Assembly: GCA_027491845.1 (NCBI GenBank) | Contig: JAOZGF010000282.1 | Span: forward strand, 1 to 6,097 | Source: Thermoproteota archaeon | GTDB lineage: Archaea > Korarchaeota > JAOZGF01 | Length of the DNA stretch: 6,097 nucleotides | Direction of reading: 5' to 3' | In this document: in pieces, positions 1 through 4,760 of the stretch | Numbering within the stretch: the first letter of the stretch is position 1 | Layout of the letters: each line of letters starts with the position of its first letter | Notes under the pieces: generated by a model | Told to the model about the DNA's origin: nothing | Databases searched by the model: none | The model's input: the letters and a program-made list of their open reading frames with translations, nothing else | Made by a program: the position numbers and the translations under genes

Positions 1-942
1 ATCATCGGCGTGATAGGTATGATAAACAAGGAAACGTTGGGGATCGGTTACGAATTAATTCAAACAGCAATTGCAGGGGAGTTTGCTTTCCCTCTTTATT
101 TAATTATCTTCATAATGATGATGAAAATTTTGGCTGTGGATGTAACTCTTAATTGTGGAGGTTGCGGAGGGCTTTTCGTCCCTTCACTTGTAGTAGGAGC
201 AATTCTTTCTACCTTCTTCGTGGAAGCCCTAGGTTTACCTTATAAGTTCATTTATGTTGCTGCTGGAATGGCCGCTATATTAGCTGCAACTTCTAAGGCA
301 CCCTTAACAGCTATTTCTTTTGTAGCTGAAACTTGCGGTCCAACGACAATTATACCTACATTAGTGGCCACGGCGACAAGTTATATTCTCTCAGGCAACA
401 TTTCTTTTTTCAAACTTCAATTGCCTTATAGGCCTCTAGAAGAAGACTTAGCTTTAAGCGAAATGTATTTAAGGGTTTCTGAGTCTAGTGTGAGTCTTAT
501 AGAGAAAACCAAAGCCTATCAGCTAATGACGGAAAACCCTATTGCTCTGAACATTAACGCCAAAATTGAAAGCGTTTTTAACAAGATTAAAGGATATAAT
601 TTTAGGGTATATCCCGTTGTAGACGAAAGTTCTAGGTTAGTAGGCTATGTGAACTTAGAAGATTTGCTTGCCTCACCAGGTGAAGCTTCAGAAATCAAAT
701 TAAAAGAAATAGTGAGGCCTGCCACTTCACTGCCGCCCAACTGCAGTTTAAAAAAGGTGATAGAGAAAATGCTTTTAGAAGGAGTTGATCACGTTTTCAT
801 AGTAAATGAACGAAGAGAACTTTTAGGTGTGATAGCTGAGCTCGACGTAATTAGAATGCTATTAGATAAATTTGCAATGGAAGAAATTCGCCTTCAAAAA
901 AAAAGAAAAATAATACCAAATGAAAATATTAATGGCGCTTAG
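1..942 (+). CDS. ClC-family chloride channel/transporter with two CBS domains (5' truncated)
   Basis: The reading frame is open from base 1, so the start lies upstream. The 313 visible residues are the C-terminal part of a ClC protein, an integral membrane chloride channel or Cl-/H+ antiporter. Residues 56-63 read GGLFVPSL, the conserved GGxFxPxL anion-binding segment. It is preceded by a hydrophobic helix (about 29-48) and followed by AATSKAPLTA (about 95-104), which matches the family's ATRAPLTA-type helix. A cytoplasmic CBS pair follows, at about 170-225 and 237-290; such pairs often bind adenine nucleotides and gate transport. The early membrane helices, including the GxGIP and GKEGP motifs, lie off the window, so channel and antiporter cannot be told apart. 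Two cysteines (C52, C55) sit where serines are common, and F137 appears to replace the tyrosine that usually helps coordinate chloride. Family assignment is firm; the transported ion is inferred. Confidence 0.92.
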   Translation: MIGVIGMINKETLGIGYELIQTAIAGEFAFPLYLIIFIMMMKILAVDVTLNCGGCGGLFVPSLVVGAILSTFFVEALGLPYKFIYVAAGMAAILAATSKAPLTAISFVAETCGPTTIIPTLVATATSYILSGNISFFKLQLPYRPLEEDLALSEMYLRVSESSVSLIEKTKAYQLMTENPIALNINAKIESVFNKIKGYNFRVYPVVDESSRLVGYVNLEDLLASPGEASEIKLKEIVRPATSLPPNCSLKKVIEKMLLEGVDHVFIVNERRELLGVIAELDVIRMLLDKFAMEEIRLQKKRKIIPNENINGA

Positions 943-952
943 TGTTTTTAGG

Positions 953-968
953 CCTCACAATTCTTTTT
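953..968 (+). terminator. T-rich 3' motif, copy 1
   Basis: CCTCACAATTCTTTTT begins 10 nt after the stop codon of the ClC gene. The identical 16-mer recurs after the next gene at 1985-2000. A short T-run on the coding strand just after a stop fits archaeal factor-independent termination. The shared CCTCACAA prefix is unexplained. Confidence 0.45.
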
Positions 969-1030
969 AGCAATGAAGTATAATTCACATCCTTTTCGTA
1001 TGAGCCCTTTGGACAATGGAACAAAGCAAT

Positions 1031-1049
1031 AAAATTTAAAATTTAAAAC
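1031..1049 (+). promoter_or_regulatory. TATA-box region of the cysteine synthase gene
   Basis: The sequence holds two overlapping AATTTAAAA elements. Their distance from the ATG at 1068 is about that between an archaeal TATA box and its transcription start, so the mRNA is probably leaderless or nearly so. No Shine-Dalgarno sequence is visible before the ATG, which agrees with this. Confidence 0.6.
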
Positions 1050-1063
1050 TTAACAATTGTTAA
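1050..1063. promoter_or_regulatory. Perfect 14-bp palindrome, possible operator
   Basis: TTAACAATTGTTAA is its own reverse complement over all 14 bases. It lies between the TATA region and the start codon, over the expected transcription start. Archaeal repressors commonly bind such dyads to block polymerase recruitment. No regulator is encoded nearby, so the operator role is inferred from position only. Confidence 0.35.
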
Positions 1064-1067
1064 CTTA

Positions 1068-1973
1068 ATGAAAATAAAAACCAACTTAACAGAACTCATA
1101 GGAAACACACCTATACTCAGGATAAATAACCTAACTAGTCCAAAGGATGCAACTTTACTTGTTAAACTTGAATGGTACAATATTGGTGGATCCGTTAAAG
1201 ACAGGATGGCTTTATATCTCATTAAATATGCCGAATGTGCTGGTAAATTGGCCTCAAAAAGGACAATTATTGAAGCAACATCAGGTAACACAGGTATTGC
1301 TTTAGCAATGATAGCCGCGAGTAAAGGATATAAAATCACCATTGTGATGCCTGAATCCGTGAGTTTGGAAAGAAGAAAAATAATAAAAGCCTACGGAGCT
1401 AAGTTAATTCTTTCGCCTGCAGAGAAAGGAACATGGGGGGCCATTGAGCTGAAAAGAAAGCTGTTAAAAGAGAACCCTGATAAATTCGTTGACCTAGATC
1501 AGTTTAGGGATCCAGCAAATGTTTTAGCCCATTACATGACTACAGGCAAAGAAATAATAGAGCAAACAGAGGGCAAACTTGATATGGTTGTCACAGGAAT
1601 AGGCACGGCTGGAACAGGCGTCGGAGTATCCATGAGGGTTAAAGAATTTAACCCTAACATAAAAGTTGTAGGCGTAATCCCACAGTTAGGTCTGTCGATC
1701 GAGGGATTGAGAAACCCAAATGAACCTTATTCAACGAATCTTTATAGAAAGGAAATGTTTGATGAAGTAATAGAAATCACTAGCAACCAACTTAACGATG
1801 TCTTAAGGGTGGCCAGGGAGACCGCGAGGAAGGAGGGATTACTTGTTGGGAAGAGTTCAGCAGCGATCTTACATGTTGCACTTAAAAAGGCAAAGGAACT
1901 GGGCAAAGGAAAAACAATTGTCGCCATACTTCCAGATTCAGGTTTGAAATATTTATCCACCAATCTTTATTAA
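1068..1973 (+). CDS. Cysteine synthase (PLP-dependent O-acetylserine/O-phosphoserine sulfhydrylase)
   Basis: This 301-residue cytoplasmic enzyme of fold-type II PLP proteins should make cysteine from an activated serine and a sulfide donor. Visible motifs: GGSVKDR (40-46) with K44 as the PLP Schiff-base lysine; TSGNTG (71-76), the substrate loop; GIGTAGTG (177-184), the PLP phosphate cradle; GKSSAA (261-266); and PDSG (289-292), whose Ser291 contacts the pyridine nitrogen. Length is normal, and the N-terminus (TELIGNTPIL) aligns directly with family starts, supporting the ATG at 1068. The segment around R215 (EGLRNPNEPY) resembles CysM-type enzymes, including mycobacterial CysM where an arginine at this place recognises O-phosphoserine; CysK proteins differ here. 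The donor substrate is therefore open. The gene stands alone, with its own TATA box and a palindrome at the start. Cystathionine beta-synthase is unlikely because no CBS or heme domain is present. Confidence 0.93.
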   Translation: MKIKTNLTELIGNTPILRINNLTSPKDATLLVKLEWYNIGGSVKDRMALYLIKYAECAGKLASKRTIIEATSGNTGIALAMIAASKGYKITIVMPESVSLERRKIIKAYGAKLILSPAEKGTWGAIELKRKLLKENPDKFVDLDQFRDPANVLAHYMTTGKEIIEQTEGKLDMVVTGIGTAGTGVGVSMRVKEFNPNIKVVGVIPQLGLSIEGLRNPNEPYSTNLYRKEMFDEVIEITSNQLNDVLRVARETARKEGLLVGKSSAAILHVALKKAKELGKGKTIVAILPDSGLKYLSTNLY

Positions 1974-1984
1974 TCCTTATCAGC

Positions 1985-2002
1985 CCTCACAATTCTTTTT
2001 TT
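1985..2002 (+). terminator. T-rich 3' motif, copy 2
   Basis: The same 16-mer as at 953-968 (CCTCACAATTCTTTTT) starts 11 nt after the cysteine synthase stop, and the T-run continues to seven. Placement after the stop and the T-tract support a transcription terminator. Confidence 0.5.
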
Positions 2003-2080
2003 CACAAATTAAACCAAAAAAAGTAACCTTTTTCCCTTGAGACAACACAATATGTAGTTCAGGTTAAATTGCAGTTGCAC

Positions 2081-2088
2081 TTAAAAAC
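2081..2088 (+). promoter_or_regulatory. Possible TATA box of the coiled-coil membrane protein gene
   Basis: CTTAAAAA would place the transcription start near 2108-2112, upstream of the ATG at 2127 but downstream of the TTG at 2097. This favours the ATG start. The element is weaker than the TTTAAA boxes elsewhere in the window. Confidence 0.35.
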
Positions 2089-2126
2089 ACCTTTTATTGA
2101 ATAAAAATGAAATCGGGTATAATGCA

Positions 2127-2798
2127 ATGATGGAAATAATTCTGCCTCTTATTGGAACCATTGTAACGGTAATTATTTCCATAGCCATGCTTGCCTACTG
2201 GTTAGGTAAAAGACTCACTGAGATCGAAGGGAGATTTAATCAAAGGCTCACGGAGATTGAAGGAAAATTTAACCAGAGATTTACTGAAATCGAAGGGAAG
2301 TTTAATGAAAGGCTCAATGAAATGGAGAAGAAGTTTAATGAAAGGCTCAATGAAATGGAGAAGGAATTTGGTGAGATTTATGGAAACTTTAAGTCAATAA
2401 ATCTCAGATTAAACGGGCTTGAAGAAATGATAAGAGGATCTGCTTCCGCTTCAACAGAGGCTCACAGGGTCATCACAGACTTCCTTGCCTTAAAGGGGTT
2501 AATTGATAAAGCTGAGGCTGAATATTTAAGCGCTAGAGTCAGAGGAGTGTTCCAAGCGTATGCGTTAAATCCTTTAAGTGAAGAGGAGCGTCGCTTTATA
2601 CTAGACTTGTTTTCCAAAGATGTAGATGAAGCAACTATTGAGGAAGCAGAGAAAGCATATCAGATAGGCTTAAAGCTGTTCAGAGAAAAGCTTGACAGCA
2701 GGGGTTTCTTATTAGCCATGGCTGCATCCTATTTAAGAGGGTATTTAATAAGTAGGGAAGTTAGGAAATCTAAGAAGAAAAACGTTAAAAAAAAGTGA
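2127..2798 (+). CDS. Membrane-anchored coiled-coil protein with 11-residue repeats, function unknown
   Basis: I do not recognise a named family. The protein has 223 residues from the ATG at 2127; a TTG at 2097 would add ten polar residues but lies upstream of the likely transcription start. Residues about 3-26 form one hydrophobic segment that should anchor it in the membrane. Residues 29-83 are five 11-residue repeats of the type R-(L/F)-(T/N)-E-(I/M)-E-x-(K/R/E)-F-(N/G)-(Q/E), a right-handed (hendecad) coiled-coil pattern. A helical, charged region follows (about 100-205) containing EAHRVITDFLALKGLIDKAE and a C-terminal FLLAMAASYLRGYL helix. The tail is very lysine-rich. Orientation is probably N-terminus in the membrane with a long cytoplasmic rod and an alpha-helical domain, suggesting a scaffold, tether or multimeric sensor. 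The gene is a single transcription unit, with its stop codon inside a hairpin. Existence is well supported; function is not. Confidence 0.85.
   Translation: MMEIILPLIGTIVTVIISIAMLAYWLGKRLTEIEGRFNQRLTEIEGKFNQRFTEIEGKFNERLNEMEKKFNERLNEMEKEFGEIYGNFKSINLRLNGLEEMIRGSASASTEAHRVITDFLALKGLIDKAEAEYLSARVRGVFQAYALNPLSEEERRFILDLFSKDVDEATIEEAEKAYQIGLKLFREKLDSRGFLLAMAASYLRGYLISREVRKSKKKNVKKK
2211..2375 (+). repeat. Five tandem 33-bp in-frame repeats (11-residue coiled-coil units)
   Basis: Five consecutive 33-bp units encode the hendecad repeats of the membrane coiled-coil protein. Units 1-3 share the protein pattern TEIEG(K/R)FN, while the last two read LNEMEK. An exact 33-bp tandem duplication is visible at 2298-2330 and 2331-2363, so the array has recently grown by one unit. 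Confidence 0.9.
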
Positions 2799-2809
2799 CT
2801 CTTTTTTTT
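2787..2809 (+). terminator. Hairpin spanning the stop codon, with T8 tract
   Basis: Eight A's and a G (2787-2795) are exactly complementary to a C and eight T's (2801-2809), with a 5-nt loop TGACT that contains the TGA stop (2796-2798). The T8 run is a good archaeal termination signal; the hairpin may simply arise from the lysine-coding A-run facing it. Confidence 0.5.
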
Positions 2810-2826
2810 CGAAGAAACTAGCCATG

Positions 2827-2903
2827 ACAATTATTCTTCACTTCTTCTTTCTTTAATTCTCTTCTTCCTATTAATTATCTTCTAATTTTTCTTTACCCCC
2901 TAT
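2827..2903 (+). other. 77-nt tract without any G, pyrimidine-rich
   Basis: No G occurs on the plus strand from 2827 to 2903, and most bases are C or T, with repeated TTCTTC-like units. It lies between the coiled-coil gene and the MBL-fold gene, holds no ORF of note, and may extend the terminator as a series of U-rich sites in the transcript. Confidence 0.55.
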
Positions 2904-2915
2904 GTTTTGATAGGG

Positions 2916-2928
2916 AAAGGTTTAAAAA
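2916..2928 (+). promoter_or_regulatory. BRE/TATA-like element before the MBL-fold gene
   Basis: AAAGGTTTAAAAA is identical to the 13-mer at 4688-4700 in front of the U32-like gene. Here it lies only about 10-20 nt before the ATG at 2939, so a normal TATA-to-start spacing would begin transcription inside the coding region. Either the start site is unusually close or another promoter is used. GGA at 2931-2933, five bases before the ATG, could serve as a weak ribosome-binding site. Confidence 0.35.
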
Positions 2929-2938
2929 AAGGATTAAA

Positions 2939-3607
2939 ATGTTAGAGAAAAGGGTTTTTAGAGATGTTTACCTTGTAGGCGGGCCAGAAATAACTGACCC
3001 TGGAGACTGCTGTATTTACGCTGTCTACGCGCATCCTTACATTGTTCTGATCGATTCTGGACTTGGAAGAAATACTGAAGATATTATAGAGAATCTGAAG
3101 AAGTTCAACTTAAATCCAAGCAAACTCAGGGCAGTGATAGCTACGCATTATCATGCAGATCATATAGGTGGATTGTTTAGGTTGAAAAAAGAATTTAACG
3201 TTGAAATTATTGCCCACGAATTAGACTCGAGAGAAATAGAGGAAGCAGATGAAAAAAGGACGGCTGCAACTTATTATCACGTGAAAATAAGGCCATGTAA
3301 AGTTGATAAAAAGATTAAGGCATCGCAGGAAGCAATTAAAATAGGTAAGAAAACCTTTAACGTTATACATATTCCTGGACACACTCCAGGAAGCATAGCC
3401 GTTTACCTTGACGTTCAAGGGAAAAGAATATTGTTTGGACAGGACATACACGGCCCATACTTACCTGAACTAGGGTCTAATCCTCAGCAAGCCAAGGAAT
3501 CTTTAAGGAAGCTTATTGAATTAAAGCCTGACATACTTTGTGAAGGACACTTCGGCGTAATTGAGCCACGGGAAGAAGTAATTAAGTACATTAATCATTA
3601 TATTTAA
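2939..3607 (+). CDS. Metallo-beta-lactamase-fold hydrolase
   Basis: This 222-residue cytoplasmic protein has the full metal-binding set of the MBL superfamily. D39 is in the LIDSG strand; the HxHxDH motif is THYHADHIGG with H70, H72, D74 and H75; H148 is in GHTPGS; the bridging D169 is in FGQDIHGP; H204 is in EGHFG. A two-metal (zinc or iron) hydrolase is therefore expected. Overall arrangement and length are like glyoxalase II/hydroxyacyl-thiol hydrolases, but the substrate cannot be read from the sequence; lactonase or other ester/thioester activities are possible. There is no flavodoxin domain, so it is not a flavodiiron protein, and no beta-CASP domain, so not an RNase J/CPSF type. The ATG at 2939 directly precedes the first beta strand, and no alternative start exists nearby. 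It converges on the small gene at 3640-3930 with 32 bp between stops. Confidence 0.88.
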   Translation: MLEKRVFRDVYLVGGPEITDPGDCCIYAVYAHPYIVLIDSGLGRNTEDIIENLKKFNLNPSKLRAVIATHYHADHIGGLFRLKKEFNVEIIAHELDSREIEEADEKRTAATYYHVKIRPCKVDKKIKASQEAIKIGKKTFNVIHIPGHTPGSIAVYLDVQGKRILFGQDIHGPYLPELGSNPQQAKESLRKLIELKPDILCEGHFGVIEPREEVIKYINHYI

Positions 3608-3632
3608 GGTTTAAGAAAGAAAGAGGAAGACC

Positions 3633-3639
3633 AAAAAAA
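3633..3639 (-). terminator. T7 tract after the small minus-strand gene
   Basis: Seven A's on the plus strand give T7 on the minus strand immediately after the stop codon of the 96-residue gene. This fits an archaeal U-tract terminator and also sits in the convergent gap with the MBL-fold gene. Confidence 0.5.
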
Positions 3640-3930
3640 TTATTTAATCAACCTGTTTTCCTTGCAGTTTCTTGCATAAACTCCTTTATTCTTGAAAGAG
3701 AAAGGCGAATCGTTTTCTTTAACACTATCATTTAATAGATCTTCTCCAATAAAAACGTCAGGTTCTTCCTCCATTTCCTCGATTATTTCAGCAGTTGCAT
3801 TCATGAAGACATTTATGTTATAAATGAGTTGATCCATGTCCTCTTTGGTTGCCATTTTTCTTTCTATGTCATCTATCCTGTTTTTAATGTATTGGAGTTC
3901 CTTCAAAATTTTCTTTGTGACCTCATCCAT
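3640..3930 (-). CDS. Small coiled-coil protein, function unknown
   Basis: The frame encodes 96 residues from the ATG at 3928-3930. Residues 1-35 (with IKNRIDDIERK and MATKEDMDQL) form a charged heptad-like helix, and a second helix follows through EIIEEMEEE at about 54. The last 40 residues look disordered, ending in a basic tail. There is no signal peptide, no membrane segment and no metal site. GGTGA on the minus strand (3941-3945) lies 10 bases upstream of this ATG and is a reasonable ribosome-binding site. A TTG at 3967-3969 would add 13 residues but lacks such a site. A U-tract follows the stop. Composition is typical of coding DNA, so I take it as a real gene. The helical part suggests a dimer or oligomer, or a partner-binding adaptor. 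It does not resemble a recognised antitoxin, and there is no adjacent toxin. Confidence 0.65.
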   Translation of the reverse strand: MDEVTKKILKELQYIKNRIDDIERKMATKEDMDQLIYNINVFMNATAEIIEEMEEEPDVFIGEDLLNDSVKENDSPFSFKNKGVYARNCKENRLIK

Positions 3931-3973
3931 TTTGAGACACTCACCAACATCCTCTTCTGGAAAGTTCAAAAAT

Positions 3974-3985
3974 GAAATTTTTAGG
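3974..3985 (-). promoter_or_regulatory. Candidate TATA box for the small coiled-coil gene
   Basis: On the minus strand this reads CCTAAAAATTTC, which would start transcription near 3953 and leave a short leader containing the GGTGA at 3941-3945. A stronger-looking TTTATATAT on the same strand at about 4018-4026 is an alternative with a longer leader. Confidence 0.3.
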
Positions 3986-4544
3986 CTGAGACAGTTAACT
4001 ATGTAACAGACAAAAAAATATATAAACTTATTTGCACGTCACACGTAAAAACAAGCCTAGGAATAGTTGTATTGTGCTGAGAATTATTTTATCCTTGATG
4101 TTTGGGCTTTCATGGCTGGACAATGAAGAGATACATGACAAGGTACCTCGAAAGAAAATGCATTTAGATAGGATTAAGGCTAGGTGATTTGTCTTAGCGG
4201 AACGAGAAGAATATGAATTATCTGCAATTACAAGCTTACGTAAACTTCTTTCAGCAGGTGGGCTGCAAGCTACGAATTTGTTTTTAGTCCCTAATGAACT
4301 GTTGATCTCACTTGAATGTTTGTAATTGCTTACCTTGCCTTGTTCTTTAGCCCTCACATGCCCGAAGTATGGATATGATAACAAAAGAACTCCGTAGACA
4401 GAAAGCCGCCTTTTAAACTTTTCATAGTCAAGCTCCACTTTCTCCTCAAGGGGTTCTATTACGGAAAGAATGTAAAAGCTACCGCAAGGAGGTTGAGGCG
4501 CCTGATCCGGTGAACTTGCCGTGCAGTAAGGTTAGATGCCGGTG

Positions 4545-4552
4545 TTATAAAT
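4545..4552 (+). promoter_or_regulatory. TATA-like box before the 30-residue ORF
   Basis: TTATAAAT is centred about 28 nt upstream of the ATG at 4577, the spacing expected for a leaderless archaeal transcript. This is the main reason to keep the tiny downstream ORF in view. Confidence 0.3.
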
Positions 4553-4576
4553 TTATGACATTTTCCATTGTTATCT

Positions 4577-4669
4577 ATGGATTATTTCAAGTTTATAGAC
4601 TTTAAATTACAACCAACGAAGCCCACGTGTTATAAGTGTCAATGTGGGAAGCGTAAACGTAAGTTTTGA
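4577..4669 (+). CDS. Tiny ORF (30 residues) with a cysteine cluster, doubtful
   Basis: The ORF starts with MDYFKFIDFK and ends with a C-x2-C-x-C cluster (C18, C21, C23) followed by a very basic tail (GKRKRKF). The cluster and tail resemble half of a zinc-ribbon or nucleic-acid-binding peptide, but a fourth metal ligand is missing. The TATA-like box at 4545-4552 would give a leaderless mRNA. It may be a real small protein, or the last fragment of the decayed frame that runs through 4382-4669. No homologue is recognised. Confidence 0.22.
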   Translation: MDYFKFIDFKLQPTKPTCYKCQCGKRKRKF

Positions 4670-4687
4670 ATTAAGGAAAGGATTAGA

Positions 4688-4700
4688 AAAGGTTTAAAAA
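4688..4700 (+). promoter_or_regulatory. BRE/TATA element of the U32-like gene
   Basis: AAAGGTTTAAAAA combines a purine-rich BRE-like part with a TTTAAAAA TATA box and would start transcription near 4723. That leaves a leader of roughly 40 nt containing the ribosome-binding site. The same 13-mer precedes the MBL-fold gene. Confidence 0.6.
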
Positions 4701-4746
4701 TATTAAGGGTAAGCTACTAAAATCACTGTTTTTTCCAAGGCAAGGT

Positions 4747-4754
4747 AAAAGGTG
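4747..4754 (+). promoter_or_regulatory. Ribosome-binding site deciding the TTG start
   Basis: AAAAGGTG is complementary to the archaeal 16S rRNA 3' end (GGTG core) and lies 6 bases before the TTG at 4761. This supports TTG as the true start over the GTG at 4770, which would leave too wide a spacing. Confidence 0.6.
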
Positions 4755-4760
4755 TTTTAG

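Larger units (their letters stand above)
4032..4669 (+). pseudogene. Possible decayed gene(s) in a 730-bp region without an intact gene
   Basis: The stretch 4031-4760 has no convincing intact long gene. On the plus strand one frame runs 4032-4322 with one internal TGA (4185-4187) and has a protein-like, charged composition (SWLDNEEIHDKVPRKKM; EEYELSAITSLRKLLSAGG). A second frame, open 4382-4669 apart from TGA codons at 4511 and 4556, contains GFYYGKNVKATARRLRR, which resembles a helix-turn-helix of a transposase-type protein, and ends in a cysteine cluster. Joining the two needs a frameshift. On the opposite strand a frame is open from 4531 to 4028 and includes the protein-like segment EEKVELDYEKFKRRLSVYG, but its second half is serine/cysteine-rich like non-coding DNA. 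I infer remnants of one or more genes, perhaps an insertion sequence, but found no terminal repeats and cannot name the family. Confidence 0.3.

Noticed and set aside
1043..1342. 99-residue minus-strand ORF overlapping the cysteine synthase start
   Set aside because: It lies antisense to a clear cysteine synthase and its composition is that of a shadow frame; no independent support.
1742..1963. 73-residue minus-strand ORF
   Set aside because: Antisense shadow of the C-terminal part of cysteine synthase, with serine/leucine-rich non-protein-like content.
2097..2099. TTG as the start of the membrane coiled-coil protein
   Set aside because: It lies upstream of the probable transcription start and adds polar residues before the membrane segment; the ATG at 2127 fits better.
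3221..3451. 76-residue minus-strand ORF
   Set aside because: Antisense shadow of the MBL-fold gene, rich in Cys/Phe/Tyr/Ser.
2939..3930. MBL-fold protein plus small gene as a toxin-antitoxin or defence pair
   Set aside because: The genes are convergent with separate signals, and the MBL protein has an ordinary hydrolase motif set; nothing links them functionally.
4028..4438. 136-residue minus-strand ORF starting at a GTG
   Set aside because: The first 40 codons look protein-like, but the rest is rich in Ser and Cys as in non-coding DNA, and the plus strand is at least as protein-like there. The upstream GAGGAG is too close to the GTG. It is discussed under the decayed region and not called as a gene.
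4490..4545. Locally GC-rich stretch considered as a C/D box RNA or tRNA-like element
   Set aside because: No C box (RTGATGA) paired with a CTGA D box at proper spacing, and no cloverleaf could be drawn.
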